From Nitrospira sp. (lineage in GTDB: Bacteria > Nitrospirota > Nitrospiria > Nitrospirales > Nitrospiraceae): a stretch of 17,400 bases of DNA. A program made the position numbers and the translations under genes. Shown piece after piece: positions 1 to 7,176 of this stretch. The DNA lies in NCBI GenBank assembly GCA_025360665.1, contig JANYBU010000092.1, positions 1-17,400 of the forward strand. The letters are read 5' to 3'. The notes below the pieces were generated by a model. That model did not search any database. It worked only from the letters and a program-made list of their open reading frames with translations, and had not been told where the DNA came from. Within the stretch, counting starts at the first letter, position 1. Every line of letters begins with the position of its first letter.

Positions 1-1382
1 ATGGACTGCACGTCCAAACGGTCTGAGGGGGCGCTGATCGCAGGGAACTTCACCGGCCCGTTCTTCGACAGTGCGAAGTCGAGATTGCTGTTCCCCGGCT
101 GACGCGCCCAACGGATGGAGCCGCCGTGGAGGTGGTGCGAGTGCACGATTTCAGACCCACCCGCCATCCTGAACTTGGCTGGATCGCCGAGATAGGATCG
201 AGGAACGGTCGTGGCCGGGTCGCCAAAGGTATAGGACCCATACGCCATGGACTCGTCGCCGTAAAAGCCCATGTGGGCCTGAAGCTCGATGCGTGTGCCG
301 TGCGGTTCACTCCGGTAGTTCAGTAACCGCGCGCCCGGCCGATAGGAATCGGTATGCGGATCGCGCTGGGGCAGCATTTCGCCCTTCTTATTCAAGAGGC
401 GGAACGCTTCGTCGCCGGCCTCATGATAGAAGATCACGAATTCACGGAAGTCCGCGCCCTTCGGATCTTCGATCATGGCCTCCCAGCCGCTCGCCATCGG
501 CTTGCCGTCGAAGGGGCTGAGATAGCGTGAGCCGCGCGGCTCCACGACGAGCATGCCGATCAAACCCTGGTTGAACTGCTCGCGCGATGCATGCGACCGG
601 AAAAATCGCACGCCTTCCTGGGTTTCCGGCTTGATATACCATTCAAAACTCTGCTGCCCGCCCGATGCAACCGTGCCATCTGGATTCGAGGGGGTCGCCG
701 GCTTGCCGGTAGCCGCCACCACCATGGATGAACCGTTGATAACCAGGTTCGTCGGCTCATCTGTGATCTCGTTGTGGAGGGTGAGCTTGAGACAATCGCC
801 CTGGTTGGCCCGGATCACGAGGGGCTGGATGACATCGCCCTGCAACCCGTTCGAGATGGCGCCTGGATCGTTTTCCTTCTCCCGCGCAGCCCTGTTCGCG
901 GCTTCTTCGCCGCGAGCTTTCTCGACGTTTTCTGTAAGCACGTACATATAGCCCGGGAAATAGTCGAGGAAGCGGCTCAGCGTAATTTCGATGCTGATCG
1001 CCGAGACGTGATACTCCTTCATCGGAGCATTCGCCGGACAACGTTGCCCGTTACTTACCACGACTTTTGTCGGATCCTCCGCTACCAGCAGAACGCCCTG
1101 CTGCAGCATGTGACTGTTCGCGCCGGTGCTATACCCGCCTTTCTGCCCGATAAATTCCTGTTGGCGCTTCACCTCCTCCATCATGCGGTCATGCAGGACC
1201 GCTCCGCCTTCGCGATAAATGACCTTCTCCGACGATGCCTCCCCCATGTCGCCATGCTGGGTGTGCTGGTCTGCGGCCAGCCCCATCGGGGTTGTCAGCA
1301 GGCTGCTGACGAGCAGCGCTGCCGGCAGGCTTGCTGCCATGCGGTAAGCACGGCAGCTGCGCGAATCCGATACCCTTTTCAT
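1..1382 (-). CDS. Secreted multicopper-oxidase-like protein, N-terminal 460 residues (cut by window edge)
   Basis: An open frame runs without a stop from an ATG at 1382 to the window edge, so the C-terminus lies outside. A strong ribosome site (AAGGAGG, 1390-1396) supports this start. Residues 1-36 look like a Sec signal peptide: basic start, hydrophobic stretch near 16-34, then GLA/ADQ, suggesting periplasmic or outer-surface export. A cupredoxin-like domain follows: QGDCLKLTLHNE near 193-204, then TNLVING at 211-217, then FRSHASREQFNQGLIGMLVVEP starting at 261. A histidine cluster HSHHLHGG sits at 414-421. The layout resembles large multicopper oxidases, which couple substrate oxidation (metal, phenol or nitrogen compounds) to O2 reduction. 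Oddly, the HxH pairs normally found at the first two sites read VIN and RSH, so domain 1 may not carry the usual trinuclear-copper ligands. A sigma-54 promoter lies about 230 bases upstream. The family call is reasonably firm; the substrate is unknown. Confidence 0.75.
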   Translation of the reverse strand, partial: MKRVSDSRSCRAYRMAASLPAALLVSSLLTTPMGLAADQHTQHGDMGEASSEKVIYREGGAVLHDRMMEEVKRQQEFIGQKGGYSTGANSHMLQQGVLLVAEDPTKVVVSNGQRCPANAPMKEYHVSAISIEITLSRFLDYFPGYMYVLTENVEKARGEEAANRAAREKENDPGAISNGLQGDVIQPLVIRANQGDCLKLTLHNEITDEPTNLVINGSSMVVAATGKPATPSNPDGTVASGGQQSFEWYIKPETQEGVRFFRSHASREQFNQGLIGMLVVEPRGSRYLSPFDGKPMASGWEAMIEDPKGADFREFVIFYHEAGDEAFRLLNKKGEMLPQRDPHTDSYRPGARLLNYRSEPHGTRIELQAHMGFYGDESMAYGSYTFGDPATTVPRSYLGDPAKFRMAGGSEIVHSHHLHGGSIRWARQPGNSNLDFALSKNGPVKFPAISAPSDRLDVQS

Positions 1383-1590
1383 ACTTCGGCCTCCTTCTTC
1401 CACCGCCGTCCATCTCCCAGGCGGCGGGCTGAGATTGATCCTGCCTCACTGTGATCATCCACTGTTCTAGTCGGCCTCCATCGCTTCCGGAGAATATTCC
1501 TCAGTAAGAGCTGGTGAAGGTTTCCTCCTTACGGAGGAGAGGGTCATTCGGAGGCCGGTCCTAATCACCCAGACCTTCACCAGCATTGAA
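1383..1590 (-). promoter_or_regulatory. Long inverted-repeat-rich leader of the multicopper oxidase mRNA
   Basis: The stretch between the predicted sigma-54 start site (about 1588) and the oxidase ATG holds no convincing gene but several inverted repeats. CTGGTGAAGGT (1511-1521) is an exact 11-base inverted match to ACCTTCACCAG (1573-1583). Inside it sits a perfect hairpin TCCTCC/TTAC/GGAGGA (1523-1538). CGGCCTCC (1472-1479) is an exact inverted match to GGAGGCCG (1550-1557) and would form across the first stem, so the two pairings may be alternatives. A fourth hairpin (1403-1427) precedes the ribosome site. No known riboswitch was recognised. A 39-codon frame inside (ATG at 1585) starts almost at the predicted transcript end and is probably not a gene. 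Confidence 0.4.
1390..1396 (-). promoter_or_regulatory. Ribosome binding site of the multicopper oxidase gene
   Basis: The minus strand reads AAGGAGG seven bases before the ATG at 1382. It decides this start over the in-frame ATG at residue 15 and over the out-of-frame ATG further upstream. A possible hairpin (CCGCCG at 1403-1408 with CGGCGG at 1422-1427) lies directly upstream and could affect access to this site. Confidence 0.7.
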
Positions 1591-1598
1591 ACTCCTGC

Positions 1599-1613
1599 GC
1601 AAAAACGGTGCCA
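1599..1613 (-). promoter_or_regulatory. Sigma-54 (-24/-12) promoter of the multicopper oxidase gene
   Basis: The minus strand reads TGGCACCGTTTTTGC. This matches the RpoN consensus TGGCAC-N5-TTGC at every conserved position, with the -24 GG and -12 GC exactly 10 bases apart. The predicted start is near 1588, about 205 bases before the oxidase ATG. The gene immediately upstream on this strand belongs to the NtrC family, which is the activator class this promoter type needs. Confidence 0.8.
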
Positions 1614-1779
1614 TTCGCATTGGGACAGGACGACCAGCGAAATACCGCTGTCCATGCGTATTTGTAGGATCTCGGCCTCGCTTCCCTGCTTGAAGAGGCT
1701 TTTCGGAGAATGCGACTTCGCTGTCCCATCCTCGCGGGGATGCGAGCGCGAAAGCGTTCAAAATCAGGCAGATAAACCT

Positions 1780-1801
1780 GTCTATCGACTTAGACATAGA
1801 C
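1780..1801. promoter_or_regulatory. Candidate enhancer: inverted repeat about 190-210 bp upstream of the sigma-54 start
   Basis: GTCTAT at 1780-1785 is an exact inverted match to ATAGAC at 1796-1801, and an inner TAGAC (1791-1795) also pairs with GTCTA. The position relative to the promoter at 1599-1613 suits an NtrC-type upstream activator site. No matching copy was found near the second sigma-54 promoter, so this stays a candidate. Confidence 0.3.
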
Positions 1802-1900
1802 TCGCGCGGAATGTCGCGGATTGGGACAGTTGGGAGAAGGAAGAAAGACGGACAGCGGGATTTCTGGTCGGCGAAACGATGCGTGGAGACTCGGCCGTCG

Positions 1901-3115
1901 TTACGACGAGCGTAGCCGGTCAGGAAGGTGCGTGAGATCAATGAGGCGGCCGTCGGCGAGCACGACCGCTCGCTCGATGACGTTCTGCAGTTCGTGCACA
2001 TTGCCGGGCCAGGCATAGCGGCGAAGCAGCGCGAGGGCGTCGGATGTGAAGCCGGCCTGCAGAGGTAGCCGGCCCCGCTCGCGTAAGGTGGTCTGCAGAT
2101 ACGATCGCGCCAGCGCCTCGATATCCTCGACGCGATCGCGCAGCGGTGGCAGCACGATCGGAACGATGTTGAGATACTGATAGAAGTCGTCACGGAACTC
2201 GCCCCGGCTACAGGCGCGCTGAAGATCCTGGGGCGACCCGGCGATCACGCGCGTGTCAATCTCGACAAAGCGGTTGCCGCCCACCCGGCGACCCCGTCGC
2301 TCTTTCAAGGCGCGCAACAGTTTCGCCTGGAGTTGAAGACTGAGGCCGCCAACTTCGTCCAGAAACAGGGTGCCTCCATGCGCCAGCTCCAAGAGCCCCG
2401 GCTGCGATCCGACACCGACGCGGGATGCCGACTGTTGAGTCCCGAATAGCTGCACCTCCGATGCAGATTCATCGGAAGTCAGACAGTCGACCGTCACGAA
2501 CGATTTCAGCTGGCGCGCACTCCGGGCATGGATCGTTCGCGCTACGCACTCTTTGCCCGTGCCGTGTTCCCCGAAAATCAGCACCGTGGCTTCGGTCGCC
2601 GCCACTCGTTCGATGAGTTCCCGCACCGCCTGCATCGCGGCACTGATTCCGACAAGGGCCTCGTCTCCGTCCCGAGCCGTCGGCCTCTCGGCCTTGCCCG
2701 TCGATGGGGATGCCGATTTGCCCTCATACTCTGTCGAGTCGCCCAATTCTTTGTCCAGTGCCCGCCGGATCACTGTCCGGAGTTCCTCTCCGGTAAAGGG
2801 TTTGGTGAGATAATCAAATGCGCCATGGCGCATTGAGGCGACGGCGGTTTGGATAGACGCATAGGCGGTCAACAGCACGACCTGGATTGCGGGATCAATA
2901 CGTTTGGCCGCTTTGAGGAGACCGATCCCGTCAAGTCCCGGCATCCGGAAATCGGTCAGCAGCACCTTGGGATGTTCGCGCTCGATGGTCGCCAGTGCTT
3001 GGCTTGGGTCGGTTTCCACAAGGCAATCGTACCGACCCCCGCTCAGTATTCGTCGGCAATTTTCAAGTGCGTCAGGCTCATCGTCCACGATGAGAATTTT
3101 GTCCGGTGCTGCCAT
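1901..3115 (-). CDS. Degenerate NtrC-family response regulator lacking GAFTGA and the DNA-binding domain (404 aa)
   Basis: The N-terminal receiver (about 5-120) is intact, with DD at 11-12, phospho-acceptor D55, T83 and K105. The AAA+ domain (about 153-400) keeps Walker A GEHGTGKE (182-189) and Walker B GGTLFLDEV (247-255). Compared position by position with the neighbouring regulator, it has lost the sigma-54 contact loop (GAFTGA at 229-234 becomes SASRVG), the sensor I asparagine (N295 to P), a putative arginine finger (R314 to Y) and the sensor II arginine (WPGNVRE to WPGNVHE, H374). It stops directly after the AAA+ lid, with no helix-turn-helix. No frame downstream of the stop encodes a Fis-type helix-turn-helix, so a recent frameshift is unlikely. 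It probably cannot activate sigma-54 alone. Mixed oligomers with its paralogue, or phosphate competition, are plausible. The ribosome site is weak (GAAGG, about 10 bases before the ATG). Confidence 0.88.
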   Translation of the reverse strand: MAAPDKILIVDDEPDALENCRRILSGGRYDCLVETDPSQALATIEREHPKVLLTDFRMPGLDGIGLLKAAKRIDPAIQVVLLTAYASIQTAVASMRHGAFDYLTKPFTGEELRTVIRRALDKELGDSTEYEGKSASPSTGKAERPTARDGDEALVGISAAMQAVRELIERVAATEATVLIFGEHGTGKECVARTIHARSARQLKSFVTVDCLTSDESASEVQLFGTQQSASRVGVGSQPGLLELAHGGTLFLDEVGGLSLQLQAKLLRALKERRGRRVGGNRFVEIDTRVIAGSPQDLQRACSRGEFRDDFYQYLNIVPIVLPPLRDRVEDIEALARSYLQTTLRERGRLPLQAGFTSDALALLRRYAWPGNVHELQNVIERAVVLADGRLIDLTHLPDRLRSS

Positions 3116-3212
3116 GCTGTCTTGCCTTCAGATTCTCCCCTAGCCTCTAGTCGGCAGTCAAAATGAGGACAATTAGCGTGAGGGTGAGTCAAGTTGTCCG
3201 CTCATCGGAGGG

Positions 3213-3227
3213 GCAAGTTCGGTGCCG
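3213..3227 (-). promoter_or_regulatory. Sigma-54 promoter of the degenerate regulator gene
   Basis: The minus strand reads CGGCACCGAACTTGC. It matches TGGCAC-N5-TTGC with one change (T to C at the first base) and has the exact 10-base spacing between GG and GC. It sits in the 174-base gap between the intact regulator and this gene. The predicted start near 3201 leaves a leader of about 85 bases. It shares the string GGCACCG with the oxidase promoter at 1599-1613, which suggests co-regulation. Confidence 0.65.
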
Positions 3228-3238
3228 AGATGGATTGG

Positions 3239-3263
3239 GAGTCCAGAAGGAGAGAGAGGACTC
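3239..3263. promoter_or_regulatory. Inverted repeat upstream of the second sigma-54 promoter
   Basis: GAGTCC (3239-3244) and GGACTC (3258-3263) form an exact 6-base inverted repeat separated by 13 purine-rich bases. It lies only about 12 bases upstream of the -24 element. That is close for an NtrC enhancer, so it could equally be a regulator site or chance. Confidence 0.2.
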
Positions 3264-3289
3264 GTTTCTTCCTACGAGAACGATAGCGA

Positions 3290-4711
3290 TTACCGTGATT
3301 CCCCGAGCCCGTGTTTCTTGATCATGCGCTCGATGGTTTTCCGATCCACTCCGGCCTCCTGGGCCGCGCGTCCCTGCTGGCCTCCATGTCGCTTCAGCAG
3401 CTCGATCAGAAAACTGCGTTCGAAGGTGCGGACGACGACTTTCTTGGCCTCTTTGAAAGAGGTGACATCTTGGTCAGCCAAGTCTTCCCGTCGAACCGCG
3501 CACAGCCGGTCCGGCAAATGCTCCACTCCGATCACGGGACCATCAGACAGCGCCGCCGCCCGCTCCACGACGTTCCGCAACTCCCTCACGTTGCCCGGCC
3601 ATGTGTAATCTCGTAACAGCGACAACGCGACAGGGTCGAATTCCACCGTGTCGTCCGAGGCGCGCCCTTTCCTCTCCATCAAAAAGCGCCGCAGAAATGC
3701 CTGCGCCAAGACTTCCACATCGCCCTTGCGCTCTCGAAGCGGCGGGAGCACGATTGGGATGACGTTAAGGCGATAATACAGATCTTCCCTGAACAGGCCA
3801 TTCCGGCACGCCTCTCCGAGGTCTCGATTGGACGCCGCGACCACCCGCACATCGATATCGGCATAGCGCGTCCCGCCGACCCTCCGGACATGGCGCTCCT
3901 GAAGGACCCGCAGGAGTCTCGACTGCAGCGTCGGGCTCATCTCGCTGACTTCGTCGAGAAACACCGTGCCGCCGTTCGCCACTTCAAAGAGACCGGCCTT
4001 TGCCGCATGCGCCCCAGTGAAGGCCCCTTTCTCGTGCCCGAACAGTTCCGATTCCAACAAGGCATCGGGTAACGCCACACAGTCCACCGGCACGAAAGAC
4101 TCGGCAGCCCGTCCACTTTGGTCGTGAATCGCGCGAGCCGCCAATTCTTTTCCTGTTCCGCTCTCGCCGTAAATCAAAATGTTGGCGTCCGTATGAGCCA
4201 CTTTTTTGATGAGCTCTTTCACCTCCCGGAAGGCTTCGCTTTGCCCCAGCATGAGCCCGAGTGTATGTTTCCCGACGCCGTCGGACAGGTCGGGCCGTCG
4301 GTCGAGATCGTTCCAGGAGGGAACGCGCGCTCCTGCCTGCTCCTGCCCTCTAAAAGCCCGTTGGGCTACGTCCTCCAGATCTTTGCTGGTATAGGGTTTC
4401 AGAATGTAATCCATCGCCCCTTGCCGCATCGCAGCCACCGCCGTCTGCACGGTTGCGTATGCGGTCAGCAGGACCACTTTGATGTTGGGATCGACTCGTT
4501 TCGCCTCCACCAGCACGCCGATCCCGTCGAGACCCGGCATGCGCAAATCTGTGAGCACAAGACCTGGCCGCTCCTGTTGAATGACTGTCAGCGCACGGAC
4601 CGGATCATTCTCCGTCAAACATTCATGGCCTAGTCGGCTCAAGATGCGACGACAGTTCTCGAGTGCCTCGACTTCGTCGTCGACAATCAGTATTTTGCCT
4701 GCATGTTCCAT
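3290..4711 (-). CDS. NtrC-family sigma-54-dependent response regulator, complete (473 aa)
   Basis: All three domains are present. The receiver (about 5-120) has DD 11-12, phospho-acceptor D55, T83 and K105. The AAA+ sigma-54 activation domain (about 153-400) has Walker A GESGTGKE (182-189), the GAFTGA loop (229-234), Walker B GGTVFLDEV (247-255), FREDLYYRLN (307-316) and WPGNVREL (371-378). The C-terminal Fis-type helix-turn-helix (about 430-468) includes GVDRKTIERMIKKHGL. The family couples ATP hydrolysis to melting of sigma-54 promoters. The ATG has a strong ribosome site (CAGGAGG, four bases away) and lies inside the 3' end of the kinase gene, overlapping it by 25 bases, so the two are probably translationally coupled partners. 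Its likely targets are the two sigma-54 promoters downstream. The exact signal is unknown. Confidence 0.95.
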   Translation of the reverse strand: MEHAGKILIVDDEVEALENCRRILSRLGHECLTENDPVRALTVIQQERPGLVLTDLRMPGLDGIGVLVEAKRVDPNIKVVLLTAYATVQTAVAAMRQGAMDYILKPYTSKDLEDVAQRAFRGQEQAGARVPSWNDLDRRPDLSDGVGKHTLGLMLGQSEAFREVKELIKKVAHTDANILIYGESGTGKELAARAIHDQSGRAAESFVPVDCVALPDALLESELFGHEKGAFTGAHAAKAGLFEVANGGTVFLDEVSEMSPTLQSRLLRVLQERHVRRVGGTRYADIDVRVVAASNRDLGEACRNGLFREDLYYRLNVIPIVLPPLRERKGDVEVLAQAFLRRFLMERKGRASDDTVEFDPVALSLLRDYTWPGNVRELRNVVERAAALSDGPVIGVEHLPDRLCAVRREDLADQDVTSFKEAKKVVVRTFERSFLIELLKRHGGQQGRAAQEAGVDRKTIERMIKKHGLGESR

Positions 4712-6720
4712 CCGGCCTCCTGAGGTACATCGGACGCGGTCTTGAGCGCAGGGAGGATCATCGACGCCACGGCTCCGACCTCTCCGTTCGCGACCTCCAA
4801 GCGCCCTCGATGATCCGCCACAATACCATAGCTCAAAAACAATCCCAGCCCCGTCCCTTGGCCGACATCCTTCGTCGTAAAGAACGGATCAAAGATGTGA
4901 CCGAGAATATCCTCGGGGATACCAGGTCCATTATCGATTACCTTGACCGTAGCCCACTCTTCCCGATCGCGTCGCATCCGATCCGACTGAATGGTCACCA
5001 CCCCTTCATGGCCGCATCCCCGCACGGCATCGATGGCATTATTGATGAGGTTGAGGACGACCGTTTCCAAACGATCACGATCACCCATGATCGCCGGCAC
5101 ATCGGGGGACAAGGCACATTCAATGCGGACACCTTCGGCGGCCGCCCGTTCCCTTGCGATGTCCACACAGGAACGGAGCACGCAGTTCAGATCGATCGGC
5201 TTCAGCGTCGTGGCGGAGCCATGTGAGAGGGCCAACATGCTCTTGGTGATCCGACTGATCCGGTCTGCTTGCGACCGGATCGCCAGCAGATCGCGCTGCA
5301 CCTCGGCAGGCAAATGCAGCTCAGCCGCTTCCGCTTCGATGCACTCAATACGGTTGAGCATGATCCCCAACGGATTGTTAATCTCATGGGCAATCCCGCT
5401 CGCCACTTTGCCCAGCGTCGCTAGGCGTTCGGAGAGATGGAGCTGTTTCATCTGGCGTGTGACCTCTGTGGTCTTTTCCTCGACCCGTTTGGTCAAATCG
5501 TTGTTCAACGCCTCCATCTCGGCATGGGACGCGTTGAGCTTCTCCGCCATCCGATGCACGGCGGTCGCCAATTCTTCGAACTCGTCTCCCGTCCGAATGT
5601 CGAGCGGTCCACCATAGGTTCCACGGCTGATCGCCTCGACCCCTGCTTGCAACGTGTGAATCGGGTGGGCAATTCTGGTCGCCACATAGCGTCCGATTGC
5701 CCACAAGAGTCCGATCATGACGAGTCCAATGATGGCGAGATTGCGGAGCTGATCCCGAATCGGCGCGTAACTTTCGGCAGGCTCTTGCCGAACAAAGACA
5801 TGCCAGGTATTGCCCGGAACGCCAAGGCCTCGTACAGGCGCAAAGCCGACAACGGTATCTCGGGCGCCATGTCCATCGTCCTCGGCAATCCCCCACCCGG
5901 GGTCATCGGACACGATCATGGTCATGAGGGGCGCAGGAATGCGATGGGCCTGACGGGGAAGAATCGGACAGATGAGCGGCTGACCATCGGCGCTGAACAG
6001 CATCGCATGGCCGGTCTGACCGATTCGGATTTGATTGATCATCCCAAAGAGCGTATCGAACCGGTACGAGACCTTGATCGCACCAATCACAATGCGCTGG
6101 TGGTCGTCGAAGATGGGCACCGCCACATCAATCGTCTCTTCCGGAGTCCGAAAGGAACCTCCACGCCCGGCCGTGAGTCCGCTCAGATAGACCTGTTCAC
6201 CGCCTCCGTTCTGAATTGCCTTCCACCAAAGCTCATCCCCAAAGAAATAGTGGTCTGGTTCCGACGTGGCCGCGACAAGCGCTCCATGGCGATCCGTGAC
6301 GAGGATCCCGACCAGCTTGTCCCCATCTCGCACTTTCGTCTCCAAGAGAAATCGTGAGAGTTCGGTGTTCAACAGGCGCGCGGCCGCGTCAGTGCCTTGT
6401 TCCCAGGTTCGGGCACGCTCTTGGATTAGTACGATGGCCTTGGAGGGCTCCCCGGGATAGGAACGATTGGCAAGTTCTACAGGTTGTCGGACGCGCAATG
6501 GCGCCGAGGCCAAGAGGCGAACCCTCTGGATTTCTCCTTGAACCAACATCGTCACTCGATCTGCCGCCTGAGCCGCAATCGTCTGAAAGTTCCCTCCAAT
6601 CACATCGCGGAGCGATCGCATACCCGACACGTAGGCCAGGATGAGGCAGGTCAGCAACGGAATGCAGCCGACCACAACGATGGCAAGCACGATGCGGCCT
6701 CTTATCGTATGAACCGTCAC
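4687..6720 (-). CDS. Membrane sensor histidine kinase with Cache-type periplasmic domain and HAMP (677 aa)
   Basis: A GTG start at 6720 is preferred because it has AAAGGAG four bases upstream and places a hydrophobic helix at the N-terminus (about 8-31). The frame continues 33 codons further upstream, but that part lacks a ribosome site. The domain order is TM1; a large periplasmic region (about 35-325) that looks like a Cache ligand sensor; TM2 (about 328-345); HAMP (about 345-400); a coiled-coil (about 395-430); the HisKA box GIAHEINNPLG with phospho-accepting H445; and HATPase_c with N box NLINNAIDAV (557-566), G1 DNGPGIP (596-602), F box FDPFFTTK (610-617) and G2 GTGLGLF (622-628). It is of NtrB/DctB type and is expected to phosphorylate the overlapping NtrC-family regulator. 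The ligand cannot be read from sequence. Confidence 0.93.
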   Translation of the reverse strand: MTVHTIRGRIVLAIVVVGCIPLLTCLILAYVSGMRSLRDVIGGNFQTIAAQAADRVTMLVQGEIQRVRLLASAPLRVRQPVELANRSYPGEPSKAIVLIQERARTWEQGTDAAARLLNTELSRFLLETKVRDGDKLVGILVTDRHGALVAATSEPDHYFFGDELWWKAIQNGGGEQVYLSGLTAGRGGSFRTPEETIDVAVPIFDDHQRIVIGAIKVSYRFDTLFGMINQIRIGQTGHAMLFSADGQPLICPILPRQAHRIPAPLMTMIVSDDPGWGIAEDDGHGARDTVVGFAPVRGLGVPGNTWHVFVRQEPAESYAPIRDQLRNLAIIGLVMIGLLWAIGRYVATRIAHPIHTLQAGVEAISRGTYGGPLDIRTGDEFEELATAVHRMAEKLNASHAEMEALNNDLTKRVEEKTTEVTRQMKQLHLSERLATLGKVASGIAHEINNPLGIMLNRIECIEAEAAELHLPAEVQRDLLAIRSQADRISRITKSMLALSHGSATTLKPIDLNCVLRSCVDIARERAAAEGVRIECALSPDVPAIMGDRDRLETVVLNLINNAIDAVRGCGHEGVVTIQSDRMRRDREEWATVKVIDNGPGIPEDILGHIFDPFFTTKDVGQGTGLGLFLSYGIVADHRGRLEVANGEVGAVASMILPALKTASDVPQEAGWNMQAKY

Positions 6721-6844
6721 TCGGCTCCTTTCGGTGGAGGAGCAGCATTCTACGCAACGTCGAACGGAAATCGCTAGCCTCAAAGAAACGTGACCCAAGA
6801 TCAGAAAACTGGGCCACAAATACCTTGAGTAACGGACACGTATC

Positions 6845-6967
6845 TCAAGTGGCGGATGGTCTACTGTTCAGGTTTTGGGTCACTCCAAAGTGGGCCTGTC
6901 GGGCGAGATCAAGATTGATCGCCACATCGCCTGGACGGTCTTCATCTTTTACTTTGACGAACTGCAT
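6845..6967 (-). CDS. Possible 40-residue protein of unknown function
   Basis: This short frame starts with an ATG at 6967, nine bases after a very good ribosome site (AAGGAGG). It begins MQFVKVKDEDRPGDVAINLD and ends at TGA 6845-6847, 125 bases before the kinase start. No domain, signal peptide or membrane helix is visible. The first half looks like the start of a small beta-rich domain and the last ten residues look unstructured, so it could be a truncated relative of a longer protein. It may be the first gene of the kinase/regulator transcription unit. The main evidence is the ribosome site and the orientation. Confidence 0.45.
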   Translation of the reverse strand: MQFVKVKDEDRPGDVAINLDLARQAHFGVTQNLNSRPSAT

Positions 6968-7176
6968 ATGCTCTCGCCTCCTTGTTTGGGTATCACCGCT
7001 TCCATTTCACCCACTACTTTGCAGGTAAGGTCGCCTGCTTTGGCGGAGCTAACGTATAGAAGCCACGAATTTGCAAAGGGAATACACCGTGTAACCCACA
7101 TTCTCATTACAGTCGTTAGTTACCCAGACGGCTGCGGTCTGTGATGGGGCGGAACGTAAAAGATAGTTGCAGTGGG
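6968..7176. other. Intergenic gap between kdpE and the sensor-kinase unit
   Basis: About 210 bases follow the kdpE stop. A weak inverted repeat (CAGAC and GTCTG around an imperfect stem, near 7123-7140) follows kdpE but has no run of T residues, so it is not a convincing intrinsic terminator. The gap should hold the promoter for the 40-residue frame and the kinase. No sigma-54 element with GG-N10-GC was found, and no clear sigma-70 promoter was seen. Confidence 0.4.

Noticed and set aside
774..1454. 226-codon plus-strand frame opposite the multicopper oxidase
   Set aside because: The minus-strand frame has a signal peptide, a ribosome site and family motifs over the same bases; this is its shadow.
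1467..1655. 62-codon minus-strand frame in the oxidase leader
   Set aside because: Its first part covers the sigma-54 promoter, and the inner ATG (1585) lies at the predicted transcript start with no room for a ribosome site.
1893..1911. Hairpin around the stop codon of the degenerate regulator (CGTCG-TAA-CGACG) as a terminator
   Set aside because: Short stem and no following T run; not convincing as an intrinsic terminator.
1654..2018. Two plus-strand frames between the oxidase and the degenerate regulator
   Set aside because: No family motifs or good ribosome sites; they overlap the regulator's 3' end and the candidate enhancer region.
1561..2193. 210-codon minus-strand frame extending past the degenerate regulator, considered as a frameshifted source of its missing helix-turn-helix
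   Set aside because: The translation past the regulator stop shows no Fis-type helix-turn-helix pattern, so the missing domain is not simply out of frame.
5437..6357. 306-codon plus-strand frame opposite the sensor kinase
   Set aside because: Antisense to the conserved kinase; no recognisable motifs.
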